Shown: positions 35,976-43,907 of the stretch, one piece after another
Position numbering within the stretch: position 1 is the stretch's first letter
Layout of the letters: each line of letters opens with the position of its first letter
DNA from: Phycisphaeraceae bacterium
Lineage (GTDB): Bacteria; Planctomycetota; Phycisphaerae; Phycisphaerales; UBA1924
Assembly: GCA_019454185.1 (NCBI GenBank)
Contig: CP075368.1
Span: 1,963,649-2,027,648 of the forward strand
DNA length: 64,000 nucleotides
Direction of reading: 5' to 3'
Translations under genes and position numbers: made by a program
Notes under the pieces: model-generated
The model's input: the letters and a program-made list of their open reading frames with translations, nothing else
Database searches by the model: none
Told to the model about the DNA's origin: nothing

Positions 35976-36947
35976 ATGCGAACCCGACTCCCCGACGCCC
36001 GGACGACGCCGCGTTTCGCGGGCCCGTGTACGTTCTGCCGCTACCCACTCATCCAGACCGTCGAGCAGTCGAGTCTGCCAGTCGATTGGGCGATCTACGG
36101 TGTGCCATTCGATGGGGGTGTGAGTTACAGGCCGGGCACGAGATTCGGCCCTCGCTCCATCCGAGAGGCATCCCAGTACGTCAAGCCCTACTCCATCGAA
36201 CACGATGTGGACATCTGCGAGGTGCTGTCGCTGACCGATGGCGGAGACGCCCCGGTGCATCCGTACGCCATCAAACAGACGCTCGACGCTGTAGCCGCTT
36301 TCGCGACGTCGCTCGGGGATCCCTCCCACACGCGACTCATGGCGGTCGGGGGTGATCATTCGATCGCCTACGCCAACATTCGTGCGACATGGCAGCGACG
36401 GGGCTCCCCGCGATCTGGCTTTGCCGTCATTCACTTCGATAGCCACCTTGATACCGTGGACACGGTGTGGGGCGAGCGCTGGGGGCACGCCTCCCCCTTC
36501 CGTCGTGCGATCGAGGACGGCCTCGTTGACCCAGGCGCCATGCTGAGCATCGGCATCAAGGGGCCGCTGAATCGACGCGATGATCTCGATTACGCCAGGT
36601 CGATGGGCATCACACTCCTCACCTACGACCGATGGCGGAGCGAAGGTCAATCAGTGATCGGTGAGTTCCTCCAGCGCGTGCAGGGACGCGAGACATACAT
36701 CACATTCGATATCGACTGTGTTGACCCGGCCTACGCACCCGGCACGGGCACGCCCTCCATCGGCGGCTTCACAAGCGCGGAGGCCCTCGCGACGATTCGT
36801 TCACTCCGAGGGGTGAACATCGTGGGAGCGGATGTGGTCGAGGTGCTCCCCGACCGAGATGTAGCTGGAATCACATCCCTGCTTGCATCACACGTCATCT
36901 TCGAGTTGATCGCGCTCGACGCCGCACGCCGCAAGATAAACGCCTGA
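35976..36947 (+). CDS. Ureohydrolase family enzyme (agmatinase-like)
   Basis: 323 residues, arginase/agmatinase fold with the full dimanganese site: His128 in GGDHS, Asp155, His157 and Asp159 in HFDSHLDT, and Asp246 and Asp248 in TFDIDCVDPA. The start (YGVPFDGGVSYRPGTRFGPRSIREAS) is typical of agmatinases. The FDSHLDT form (Ser instead of the common Ala) and the following TVWGERWGHASPFRRA mark a subgroup whose substrates include agmatine, guanidinobutyrate and related guanidino compounds. Agmatine hydrolysis to putrescine and urea is the default guess; no polyamine genes are adjacent to decide. Confidence 0.88.
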   Translation: MRTRLPDARTTPRFAGPCTFCRYPLIQTVEQSSLPVDWAIYGVPFDGGVSYRPGTRFGPRSIREASQYVKPYSIEHDVDICEVLSLTDGGDAPVHPYAIKQTLDAVAAFATSLGDPSHTRLMAVGGDHSIAYANIRATWQRRGSPRSGFAVIHFDSHLDTVDTVWGERWGHASPFRRAIEDGLVDPGAMLSIGIKGPLNRRDDLDYARSMGITLLTYDRWRSEGQSVIGEFLQRVQGRETYITFDIDCVDPAYAPGTGTPSIGGFTSAEALATIRSLRGVNIVGADVVEVLPDRDVAGITSLLASHVIFELIALDAARRKINA

Positions 36948-36950
36948 CGA

Positions 36951-37787
36951 TCACCTGCGCCGACGTCCGACGAACGCAAGACCCATCCCCATCGCGACGA
37001 GCGTCGTCGGGGCGGGTATTACGCTGTCGAGATAGTCTGTGAGCGTGCGGAGGGTGATCTCGGTGGCGAGCACTGCTGCATCAAACGGGGTGTCGATCCC
37101 GACGTGGATGTGTCCCGCGGCAAAGTTTCTGTACGCGGCGTCTTCGCTGTTATTCATCGAGTGGTACCACACCCCATGAAGACCGATGAACTCGGAGAGA
37201 AAGTTGCCGCCCGTGCCGGTGGTGTCGAGGTAGACATCGTTGATGATTCCGGCCGCCGCGACCGCGTCGCGTATCTGCTCTTTCGGGAGAGAGGAATACA
37301 GATCCGTGCCGACGGGAAGGGCTTGGAAAATCGGCGAGTCCAGATCAGGCAATGAGGGCGCGCTGTAGTCCGGAGCCCAGAGGTGTTGTGCACGTCTGCG
37401 ATGACGAGTCTCGATCTCCCATGAGCTGCCGGGATTGCCCCTGCTGAAGGTGATGATCGCCGCCGGCTTGAGCTCGTCTGTAATGCGATGCCAATCGGCT
37501 ACGGTGTCCTGGTAGTCAACCTCAAAGTCGCCGACACCCCTCCCCCAGTTCGGGCCGGTCTGGCCGGGGAACTCGGGGAAGTAGGAGTAGATGTTGTACC
37601 CGCGTCCCTCCCAGTTTTCCCCCACCCAGCCGAGCGGGTTCTGCTCAGGATTCGCGCTGAACTGGCGCACCATGTTGTTGGTCTGAGGCCAATAGCCCGT
37701 GATCATGATGTTGCGGGTATGGCCGGCGTCGGCAACAAGGGTCGCGGCGGACACTCCGACTGCGGCAGCGAGGCATCGATTCCACAT
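36951..37787 (-). CDS. Secreted pyroglutamyl-peptidase-like (C15) protein with PEP-CTERM-like tail and Cys-to-Ser active site
   Basis: 278 residues. Signal peptide ~1-22; then blocks matching pyroglutamyl peptidase I in order: NIMITGYWPQ (VTGFEPF), SSWEIETRH with Glu126, LYSSLPKEQIRDAVAAAGI, TGTGGNFLSEFIGLHGVWYH and AAGHIHVG with His228. Where C15 enzymes have the catalytic Cys (LCNY), this protein has Ser198 (LSEF). The C-terminus (IPAPTTLVAMGMGLAFVGRRRR) is a PEP-CTERM-like sorting signal: Pro-containing motif, helix, basic end. It may be a serine variant or a non-catalytic binder on the cell surface. The ATG at 37787 has AGGGG 9 nt upstream; earlier in-frame starts lie before the signal peptide. 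Confidence 0.75.
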   Translation of the reverse strand: MWNRCLAAAVGVSAATLVADAGHTRNIMITGYWPQTNNMVRQFSANPEQNPLGWVGENWEGRGYNIYSYFPEFPGQTGPNWGRGVGDFEVDYQDTVADWHRITDELKPAAIITFSRGNPGSSWEIETRHRRRAQHLWAPDYSAPSLPDLDSPIFQALPVGTDLYSSLPKEQIRDAVAAAGIINDVYLDTTGTGGNFLSEFIGLHGVWYHSMNNSEDAAYRNFAAGHIHVGIDTPFDAAVLATEITLRTLTDYLDSVIPAPTTLVAMGMGLAFVGRRRR

Positions 37788-37907
37788 CTCTGTGACCCCT
37801 TTCAGATAAACAGACGCACTCCGAGCCATCGTGGCTCTTCCAGTGTGACTGACGTTCGGCATTCGTCAACCGGTTTGGTCCAAAAAAGCGAACCAGTCAC
37901 GATTCCC

Positions 37908-37913
37908 TACACT
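37908..37913 (+). promoter_or_regulatory. TANNNT (-10-like) element of the polytopic membrane protein gene
   Basis: TACACT ends 7 nt before the ATG at 37921; no Shine-Dalgarno sequence is present. Confidence 0.4.
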
Positions 37914-37920
37914 CCGCGGC

Positions 37921-39153
37921 ATGATCCGGGTTCATGGTCAAGGTGTGCGTGTGGGAGCGGTCCTCGGATGGGCGATCTACCTCGCCGTGTCATGGACATG
38001 GTGCATCGGCATGTTCCTGCCGATTCTGCTCCTGCGTGACTTTGGTCCGCTTGGCTACATCGCATTCGCGGTTCCGAACGTTCTGGGTGCCGCGGCCATG
38101 GGGTGGCTCATCATGAGCCCGGAAGCCAGCCGGCGATTTGTCCAGCGCCATCGGGCGGCGTGTGTCACCTTCAGTCTCGTCACCGCCTTATTCCATCTCG
38201 CGTTTGTTCTCGCAGTGATCTACCCGCTCGAATTGCTCAACCGGGGGATGCTCGCGACGAGCGTTGTGCTTCTCGCGCCACTGGTTCTCTCCTGGCTCGA
38301 CCGACCACGAGCGACCGCGCTGATCACCTACGCGATCAGTGTCGGAGTCATCTCAACGTTCATCGCACGCGGCTGGATCCCGGCTCCTGATGCTGACCCG
38401 CTCGCAGCCGAGTTGCTCAGGTCGTTCCGCCAGCCAGCCGCGGCTGCGCTGATGCTCGCCCCGGCGTGCGTCTTCGGCTTCTTGCTGTGCCCGTACCTCG
38501 ATCTGACGTTCCATCGCGCACGCCAGAACCTGACAGGGACAGAATCACCCCTGGCGTTCGGGATCGGATTCGCGATCTTCTTCCTCGCCATGATTCTCTT
38601 CACGATCGCTTACGCGCCCGTGTTCACCCCTCGTCTTGATAAGAGCACCACCCTCCCGAACCAGACACTGCTCCTTGCTCTGCTGCTGCATCTGACCGCT
38701 CAATCCACGGCAACCATCGCCTTCCATCTCCGAGAGCTGCACCGGCCATCATCCGGGCCATGGGGTCGTTTCCTGGCCATGTTCCTGGCATCCGTAGCGG
38801 TGATCGCGCTTGGCTGGCTCGCAGCGTGGAGACCGGACATCGCTGGCCCCCCCGCTCTCTCAGACGAGCACCAGAAACTGGTGTGGTACAGGATCTTCAT
38901 GTCCTTCTATGGACTCGTCTTTCCCGGGTACGTCTGGCTCGTCTCGATACCAACCCGAGATGGCCATGCTGGTCCGCGAGGGTCTCGTGGACGGAAGAAG
39001 CTCCGTGTCCTCGTCCTCGTTGTGGCACTGGCCGCTCCCTGCTTCTGGCTTGGCTTCGTCGAGCGGGAGACGTGGTGGCTGCTTCCCGGCATGGCGGTGA
39101 TGCTGGGCTCGCGTCTCTTGATTACTCCGAGGCCTCACCGGCGGGGTCTCTGA
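37921..39153 (+). CDS. Polytopic membrane protein of unknown function
   Basis: 410 residues with about 11-12 hydrophobic segments (for example ~11-38, 45-65, 80-106, 109-126, 131-149 and several to the end). The start WAIYLAVSWTWCIGMFLPILLLRDFGPLGYIAF, followed by PNVLGAAAMGW, resembles the first helices of some secondary transporters, but I find no family signature such as a sodium or MFS loop motif. Transport function is a guess. It runs alone on the plus strand and overlaps the convergent queG by 32 bases. Confidence 0.7.
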   Translation: MIRVHGQGVRVGAVLGWAIYLAVSWTWCIGMFLPILLLRDFGPLGYIAFAVPNVLGAAAMGWLIMSPEASRRFVQRHRAACVTFSLVTALFHLAFVLAVIYPLELLNRGMLATSVVLLAPLVLSWLDRPRATALITYAISVGVISTFIARGWIPAPDADPLAAELLRSFRQPAAAALMLAPACVFGFLLCPYLDLTFHRARQNLTGTESPLAFGIGFAIFFLAMILFTIAYAPVFTPRLDKSTTLPNQTLLLALLLHLTAQSTATIAFHLRELHRPSSGPWGRFLAMFLASVAVIALGWLAAWRPDIAGPPALSDEHQKLVWYRIFMSFYGLVFPGYVWLVSIPTRDGHAGPRGSRGRKKLRVLVLVVALAAPCFWLGFVERETWWLLPGMAVMLGSRLLITPRPHRRGL

Positions 39154-40249
39154 TCGCAGCATCGATCTCTCTCAACACTGCCTTGGCGGTGGCTCTGACC
39201 AACTCGGGTTCCTTCGCGCTCCACATAAGGCCGACGATCGCCTCACGAAGCCGATGGTGCCTCTTCGGGTCGCTCTCGGTGCGTGCCCGGTTGCCGAGCA
39301 CGATGATCGCGTTGCGTTTCATCATCGTGAGAGTCACTCGCTTCATCGCCGAGGAGTTGAACGCACCACGACGTTCGTTCTCGTCCCAACCGAGCACATC
39401 GAGCAGATCGAAGGAATTTCGCTTCGGTGTGTACGCATCGAGAACCAACCCGACACTGCTTCGGACGCCGTGCGGCGTGGGCGCATTGTGCGGGCAGACC
39501 TCCTGACAGATGTCGCATCCATACAACCACTCTCCGATCGCGGCGTGGAACTCCGCCGAGACACGCTCCCGATGCTCGATCGTCAGGTACGAGATGCACC
39601 GCCGCGCGTCAAGGCGATATGGCGTCAAGGCATCCGTCGGACACGCGTCGATGCAGCGGGTGCATGTGCCGCAGTGGTCATGCATTCTTTCTTGGCGGGG
39701 CGGCACGACAAGTTCAAGCGTTGTCGCGAAGCCCGCAAGCACCATGTAACTGCCGAGAGTTGGGTGGATGAGCATGGTGTTCTTGCCGGTCCAGCCCATG
39801 CCGCAGCGTTCGGCAAGTTCTCGTTCCATCACTGGAGCAGTGTCCACGAACGAGCGGAACTTGTGGCCCGGGTGCTCGGGTCGTAGTGAATCGCACAACG
39901 CATGGAGTCGTCGCTTCATGATCCGGTGGTAATCGTCCCCCCGGACATATCGCGCGATCCTGCCCGCGCTCGCATCAACTGCAGCATCGCCAGGTTCGCC
40001 CCGCGCCGCGTACAAGTCGGCCACCATGACGAACGATCGAGCCCCTTCGAGCAGGCGGCCTGGGGAGAGCCGGACGTCGACGGCCTCCGTCATGAAGTCC
40101 ATGTCGCCGTGCTGGCACGCTTCCAGCCACGAAATCAATTCTGAGGCACGTGCGCTCGGGTCCGCGGCGCAGATGCCGGCGAGGGCGAATCCCATCTCGC
40201 GGCACCGGGCCAAGACCTTGCGTGATACTTCCTCAGGAACGGCGGCCAT
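39122..40249 (-). CDS. queG: Epoxyqueuosine reductase
   Basis: 375 residues. A cobalamin-dependent iron-sulfur enzyme for the last step of queuosine synthesis in tRNA. The catalytic region FRSFVDTAPVMERELAERCGMGWTGKNTMLI is intact, and two 4Fe-4S clusters are set by CGTCTRCIDACPTDAL and CDICQEVCPHN. Tail residues ~300-375 form HEAT-like helices as in QueG. The family match is clear over the full length. The ATG at 40249 has GGAAGGCGAG upstream. It sits 15 bases before the TIM-barrel isomerase stop; both run on the minus strand and probably share a transcript. Confidence 0.94.
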   Translation of the reverse strand: MAAVPEEVSRKVLARCREMGFALAGICAADPSARASELISWLEACQHGDMDFMTEAVDVRLSPGRLLEGARSFVMVADLYAARGEPGDAAVDASAGRIARYVRGDDYHRIMKRRLHALCDSLRPEHPGHKFRSFVDTAPVMERELAERCGMGWTGKNTMLIHPTLGSYMVLAGFATTLELVVPPRQERMHDHCGTCTRCIDACPTDALTPYRLDARRCISYLTIEHRERVSAEFHAAIGEWLYGCDICQEVCPHNAPTPHGVRSSVGLVLDAYTPKRNSFDLLDVLGWDENERRGAFNSSAMKRVTLTMMKRNAIIVLGNRARTESDPKRHHRLREAIVGLMWSAKEPELVRATAKAVLREIDAAIRDPAGEASE

Positions 40250-40264
40250 CGCTCGCCTTCCCGC

Positions 40265-41125
40265 TCAGTGAGCAGCCCCGACCCCGCGATGCCGCCACGC
40301 CGACGAAGCCGTCCAGCGTCGCACTGACGCCGCTGCCGAGGCCAGCACACTGCCCGAGTCTGCCAACTCGGGCATCCAGAGCTTGTCCCAGTCCACAACG
40401 ATCCAGCCGCTGAATCGCCTCTCAGCCAAGTGGCACACGAGAGCTTCGCATCCAAGATCTCCCTCGCCGATCTGGGATGGCGTTCCGTTCCGAGTGTCTT
40501 TCAGTCTGGTGAGCCAAAGTCGATCCGCGAGGGTGTTGACACCCTCGATCGGTGATTCACCCGCGTTCCTTGCGACCACCGGGTTGTATGATGCTCCGAG
40601 CAACGGATGATCGATCTCATCCAGCAGGCGGCGGAGATCCGCCCCGGTCGCGAAAGAGCCGCCGTTCTCGATGACAACTTTGACGCCGGTGTTGCGAGCC
40701 GCATCGACGACCATGGCGAGGCGTTCGACTACACGCCGCTCAGCGAACTTCGGGTTGTCCCCTTTACGGAACTCAAAGCCGAAGACGCGGACATACGGCA
40801 TGCCGGACGCCGCCGCGAGATGAATCATCGACTTCGCTTCGCGGACGCTCCGATCGATGTCCGCGACAACCCGGCCAACAACCGGCGGGAAGATCGGCTC
40901 ATCGAATCGGCAACCTGTCGCGAGACAGCACGCTACCACACCGGCAGATTCGAACTGCGAAAGGACCTTGGCCGGGGCCGTGTGTGCCGGATCACAGGCG
41001 ATCATCGTGGAGCCATGCCCGAAGGTGCGGAGCTCAACGCCATCGAACTCACCGCTCGATGCAAAGGCCACGACTTGTTCGAGAGTCCAATCCGGGCAAG
41101 CAAGAGTGCTGAAGGCCAGTTTCAT
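40265..41125 (-). CDS. Sugar phosphate isomerase/epimerase-like TIM-barrel protein
   Basis: 286 residues, xylose-isomerase-like (AP endonuclease 2) fold. The first strand is LAFSTLACPDWTLEQVV, and the blocks FDGVELR, PYVRVFGFEF, VKVVIENGGSF and LLGASYNPV carry the acidic metal ligands expected of the fold (Glu in VIENGG), ending in GWIVVDWD. Members act as epimerases or isomerases of sugars and inositols; the substrate cannot be read. The ATG at 41125 has GAGGGAT 6-7 nt upstream, and a longer in-frame reading to 41257 has no start signal. It heads a unit with queG. Confidence 0.82.
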   Translation of the reverse strand: MKLAFSTLACPDWTLEQVVAFASSGEFDGVELRTFGHGSTMIACDPAHTAPAKVLSQFESAGVVACCLATGCRFDEPIFPPVVGRVVADIDRSVREAKSMIHLAAASGMPYVRVFGFEFRKGDNPKFAERRVVERLAMVVDAARNTGVKVVIENGGSFATGADLRRLLDEIDHPLLGASYNPVVARNAGESPIEGVNTLADRLWLTRLKDTRNGTPSQIGEGDLGCEALVCHLAERRFSGWIVVDWDKLWMPELADSGSVLASAAASVRRWTASSAWRHRGVGAAH

Positions 41126-41284
41126 GCGCGATCCCTCTGGCCCTAGGGGCCCGAACATACTGCAATCGTCAGCACCCCCGCCCCCACTGTCAAACCGCGG
41201 GGTTGGCAAGCACCAACATGGGTGCGACCTCAACTCCCCACTCCCGATTCGGACCAACCGGCCGAGACCGCTCGGACCTCGCTA

Positions 41285-41305
41285 TCCGATCGAATGTCAC
41301 GATCG
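41285..41305. repeat. Inverted repeat CCGATCG-N7-CGATCGG
   Basis: Perfect 7-base arms with a 7-base spacer; first of three dyads upstream of the kynurenine genes. Confidence 0.45.
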
Positions 41306-41307
41306 GC

Positions 41308-41319
41308 ACGGCATATGCC
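41308..41319. repeat. Palindrome CGGCATATGCCG
   Basis: Perfect 12-base palindrome, second of three dyads; possible operator. Confidence 0.4.
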
Positions 41320-41352
41320 GCAAGATTTCCCGGGCCGCGGCATTCCGCCCGC

Positions 41353-41370
41353 TTGAACTGCATAGTTCAA
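41353..41370. promoter_or_regulatory. Operator-like inverted repeat TTGAACT-gcat-AGTTCAA
   Basis: Perfect 7-base arms with a 4-base centre, an AT-rich island in a GC-rich region, ending 78 nt before the lipoprotein start. The shape fits a binding site for a dimeric regulator of the following kynurenine genes. Confidence 0.45.
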
Positions 41371-41448
41371 CCAGCGAAGCGGGTGCTCGCCCCGGGGGTT
41401 CGCGGGGCCAGCATGGGATGACAATCCGGGCGGCTCTCGGAGTTGAAT

Positions 41449-41712
41449 GTGCGCAGGCGAGCCGGATTCTCGATCGCCCGACGATTGATGCTCTATGCCC
41501 TTTCTCCGCCGTGCTTCGCGATCGGGTTTGCTATCGGCGGTTGCGGGTTCTCGGCACGCGACGATTTTTTCCAGATTCGTTCCGCACAATTGATCGCGAT
41601 GCCGGGTGACCGATCCGCGTTCGCTCCGAGAGCGGGTTTCCCGACGCTCGCCGGATTCTCTGCAAAGGACCTCACGCTCACGAGCGCGTCAGATATGCTC
41701 TTGGATCCGTGA
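41449..41712 (+). CDS. Small putative lipoprotein
   Basis: 87 residues from the GTG at 41449, which has GGAG 6 nt upstream; a TTG at 41443 is the alternative. The basic start (VRRRAGFSIARRLM) and hydrophobic stretch lead to a lipobox-like AIGGC with the Cys near residue 32, then a short soluble part (DDFFQIRSAQLIAMPGDRS). No family is recognised. It sits 41 bases before TDO on the same strand and may be co-transcribed. Because it is short, it could also be a chance frame. Confidence 0.5.
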   Translation: MRRRAGFSIARRLMLYALSPPCFAIGFAIGGCGFSARDDFFQIRSAQLIAMPGDRSAFAPRAGFPTLAGFSAKDLTLTSASDMLLDP

Positions 41713-41753
41713 AGCGTTCTGCGGGCTAACCTTGGCGAGTCAGGAGACTCGCC

Positions 41754-42638
41754 ATGAGCCAGCACGGAGCCGAAGGGCTTGAGTCCGGAGTTGTCACCAA
41801 CTTCAAGGACCGAATGACGTACTCGCAGTACCTGGACCTCGACAGGGTTCTCAACGCGCAGCACCCGCTCTCCGACCCTCCCCATCATGATGAGATGCTC
41901 TTCATCATCATCCACCAGACCACCGAACTCTGGTTCAAACTGGTGATCCACGAGCTGCGTGCGGCGATCTCACACATCCGGCATGATCGACTCGAACCGT
42001 CCTTCAAGATCCTCGCCCGGGTCAAGCACATCCAGGCACAGCTCCTCGATCAGTGGTCGGTCCTCGCGACGCTCACACCCAGTGAGTATGTCCAATTCAG
42101 GCATGTGCTGGGGCCTTCGAGCGGCTTCCAATCCGCCCAATTCCGCACGGTCGAGTTTCTCCTCGGTAACAAGAACCGATCAATGCTCGACGTCCATCGG
42201 CATGATCCCGCGGCGTACGCACAGCTCGAAGCCGATTTGAACGCACCGAGTCTGTATGACGAGTTTCTCGCACATCTCGCGAGGAGAGGAATGCCGGTTC
42301 CCGAATCTGTTCTGAAGCGAGATTTCAGCCAGCCCCACACGAGCCACGCGGGCGTGATCGAGCTGTTCCGTGGCATCTACGAGAACACCGGCTCGAACTG
42401 GGACGCGTACGAGATGTGCGAGAAACTCGTCGATGTGGACGAGCAGTACGCCCTGTGGCGATTCCGCCACATGAACGTCGTGTGGCGCGTGATCGGCATG
42501 AAACCGGGCACGGGCGGCACATCCGGCGTCAACTTCCTCCAGAAGACCGTTGGGATCAGGTTCTTCCCCGAGTTGTGGGAAGTACGGACAGAGATCGGCC
42601 CGCCAACCTACGGGCTCCCTGTGCGACGCCAGACGTGA
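41754..42638 (+). CDS. kynA: Tryptophan 2,3-dioxygenase
   Basis: 294 residues. A heme enzyme opening the indole ring of tryptophan to N-formylkynurenine. Family blocks: [45 protein letters not shown] (heme-pocket region), [12 protein letters not shown], and [22 protein letters not shown]. Length is close to the bacterial norm of ~280. The ATG has AGGAG 7-8 nt upstream. It is followed after 12 bases by the kynureninase gene, forming a tryptophan-degrading pair. The formamidase that normally acts between them is not encoded nearby. Confidence 0.95.
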   Translation: MSQHGAEGLESGVVTNFKDRMTYSQYLDLDRVLNAQHPLSDPPHHDEMLFIIIHQTTELWFKLVIHELRAAISHIRHDRLEPSFKILARVKHIQAQLLDQWSVLATLTPSEYVQFRHVLGPSSGFQSAQFRTVEFLLGNKNRSMLDVHRHDPAAYAQLEADLNAPSLYDEFLAHLARRGMPVPESVLKRDFSQPHTSHAGVIELFRGIYENTGSNWDAYEMCEKLVDVDEQYALWRFRHMNVVWRVIGMKPGTGGTSGVNFLQKTVGIRFFPELWEVRTEIGPPTYGLPVRRQT

Positions 42639-42650
42639 GGAGCATCGACC

Positions 42651-43907
42651 ATGCAGACAGCCGATGCCATATCCCTTCATTTCCATGACATCACGCAGGC
42701 GGTCTCCGCGCTCGGCAACGGACCTCTGACTGAGGCAGGACTGCGCTCGCACATCCACCCGCTGTTCTCGCGGGTGTTGGAACGGCAGGAGATCTATCTC
42801 GCGAACCACTCGCTGGGGCGACCGCTCGATCGCATATCGGAAGATGTCGCACGCTTCGCCTCGCTCTGGCAGCGTGACATGGACAGCGCGTGGGGAGCAT
42901 GGCTCGCCGAGATCCACGCGTTCAGAGAGATGCTGGCTCGCGTGATCGGGGTCCCTCGCCCTGACGCTGTCGTGCCCAAGACGAGCGCGGGTCAAGGGTT
43001 GCGGGCCGTGCTGAACGCGCTGCCACCCTCGAGAAGCGGCGGACCGCACCAGATCGTTGCGACGCGGGCGGAGTTCGACTCGATTGACTTCATCCTCAAG
43101 ACGTATCAGACAAAGGGACGTGTCGAGATTCGCTGGGTCGAGACTCGAGATGGGTTGGTGCATGAGGACGATGTGATTCGAGCCATCGACAGACAGACCG
43201 ATCTTGTAGTCGTCAGCCATGTCGTGTTCTCAACCGGCCAGCTACTCGTTCGCGTTGGCGACATCGTGTCGGCAGCGCACGCCGCGGGCGCGCTGTGCCT
43301 CGTTGACATGTACCACTCAGCAGGCGTTGTGCCTCTGGACATGCAGTCGATGGGCGCGGACTTTGCGATCGGCGGCTCGTACAAGTACTTCCGGGGCGGG
43401 CCGGGGGCTGGGTGGCTTGCGATCCATCCGCGACATCTGGCAACGGAACAGCCCACCTTGCGAACTCTCGACACCGGCTGGTTCGCCAAGAAGAACACTT
43501 TCGGGTTCGCGCGGACCGAGACGCCGCTTCTCGCGTCCGGCGGCGATGCCTGGATGGAGTGCACGCCCTCGCCGATTTCTGCGTATCAGGCGAATGCGGG
43601 GATCGCGCTCGTGCTTGCACTGGGAGTCGATCGGTTGCGGGCATACAGCATCGAGCAGCAGTCGGGCCTGGCAAGCGATTTAACCGAACTCGGCGTGCCA
43701 GTGCGGCTCATCGAGCCGCGAGGCGCGTTTCTCCTCGTGCCGAGCAGCGATGCCGCGGGAATGTCAGCCGCACTCAAGTCAGCCGGCCTGAACACCGACG
43801 CACGCGGTGCGCATGTGCGGCTTTGTCCGGACATCCTGAACACCCGAGCGGACTTCCGTCAGGCGGCACACACGATCGCAAGAGTGCGGTCCACGACCGG
43901 ATTATGA
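42651..43907 (+). CDS. kynU: Kynureninase-type class V aminotransferase fold enzyme
   Basis: 418 residues, PLP fold type I. The start around IYLANHSLGRPLDRISED is the kynureninase signature, with VPKTSAGQGLRAVLNAL (phosphate-binding), ALCLVDMYHSAGVVPLDM (PLP-binding Asp) and Lys245 in GGSYKYFRGGPGAGWLAI as the Schiff-base lysine. Kynureninase splits kynurenine into anthranilate and alanine, or 3-hydroxykynurenine into 3-hydroxyanthranilate. The direct pairing with TDO (GAGGAG Shine-Dalgarno, 12-base gap) supports this. Some conserved kynureninase substrate residues cannot be confirmed by eye. Confidence 0.88.
   Translation: MQTADAISLHFHDITQAVSALGNGPLTEAGLRSHIHPLFSRVLERQEIYLANHSLGRPLDRISEDVARFASLWQRDMDSAWGAWLAEIHAFREMLARVIGVPRPDAVVPKTSAGQGLRAVLNALPPSRSGGPHQIVATRAEFDSIDFILKTYQTKGRVEIRWVETRDGLVHEDDVIRAIDRQTDLVVVSHVVFSTGQLLVRVGDIVSAAHAAGALCLVDMYHSAGVVPLDMQSMGADFAIGGSYKYFRGGPGAGWLAIHPRHLATEQPTLRTLDTGWFAKKNTFGFARTETPLLASGGDAWMECTPSPISAYQANAGIALVLALGVDRLRAYSIEQQSGLASDLTELGVPVRLIEPRGAFLLVPSSDAAGMSAALKSAGLNTDARGAHVRLCPDILNTRADFRQAAHTIARVRSTTGL

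Larger units (their letters stand above)
41126..41448. other. Intergenic region upstream of the kynurenine genes, rich in dyads
   Basis: 323 bases between the divergent isomerase gene and the small lipoprotein gene. I see no gene here. It contains three perfect inverted repeats (41285-41305, 41308-41319 and 41353-41370), annotated separately, and is the natural place for the promoter of the lipoprotein-TDO-kynureninase unit. Confidence 0.6.

Noticed and set aside
41203-41421. 72-residue open frame in the kynurenine upstream gap
   Set aside because: No ribosome-binding site, shadow-like composition and it covers the dyad cluster.
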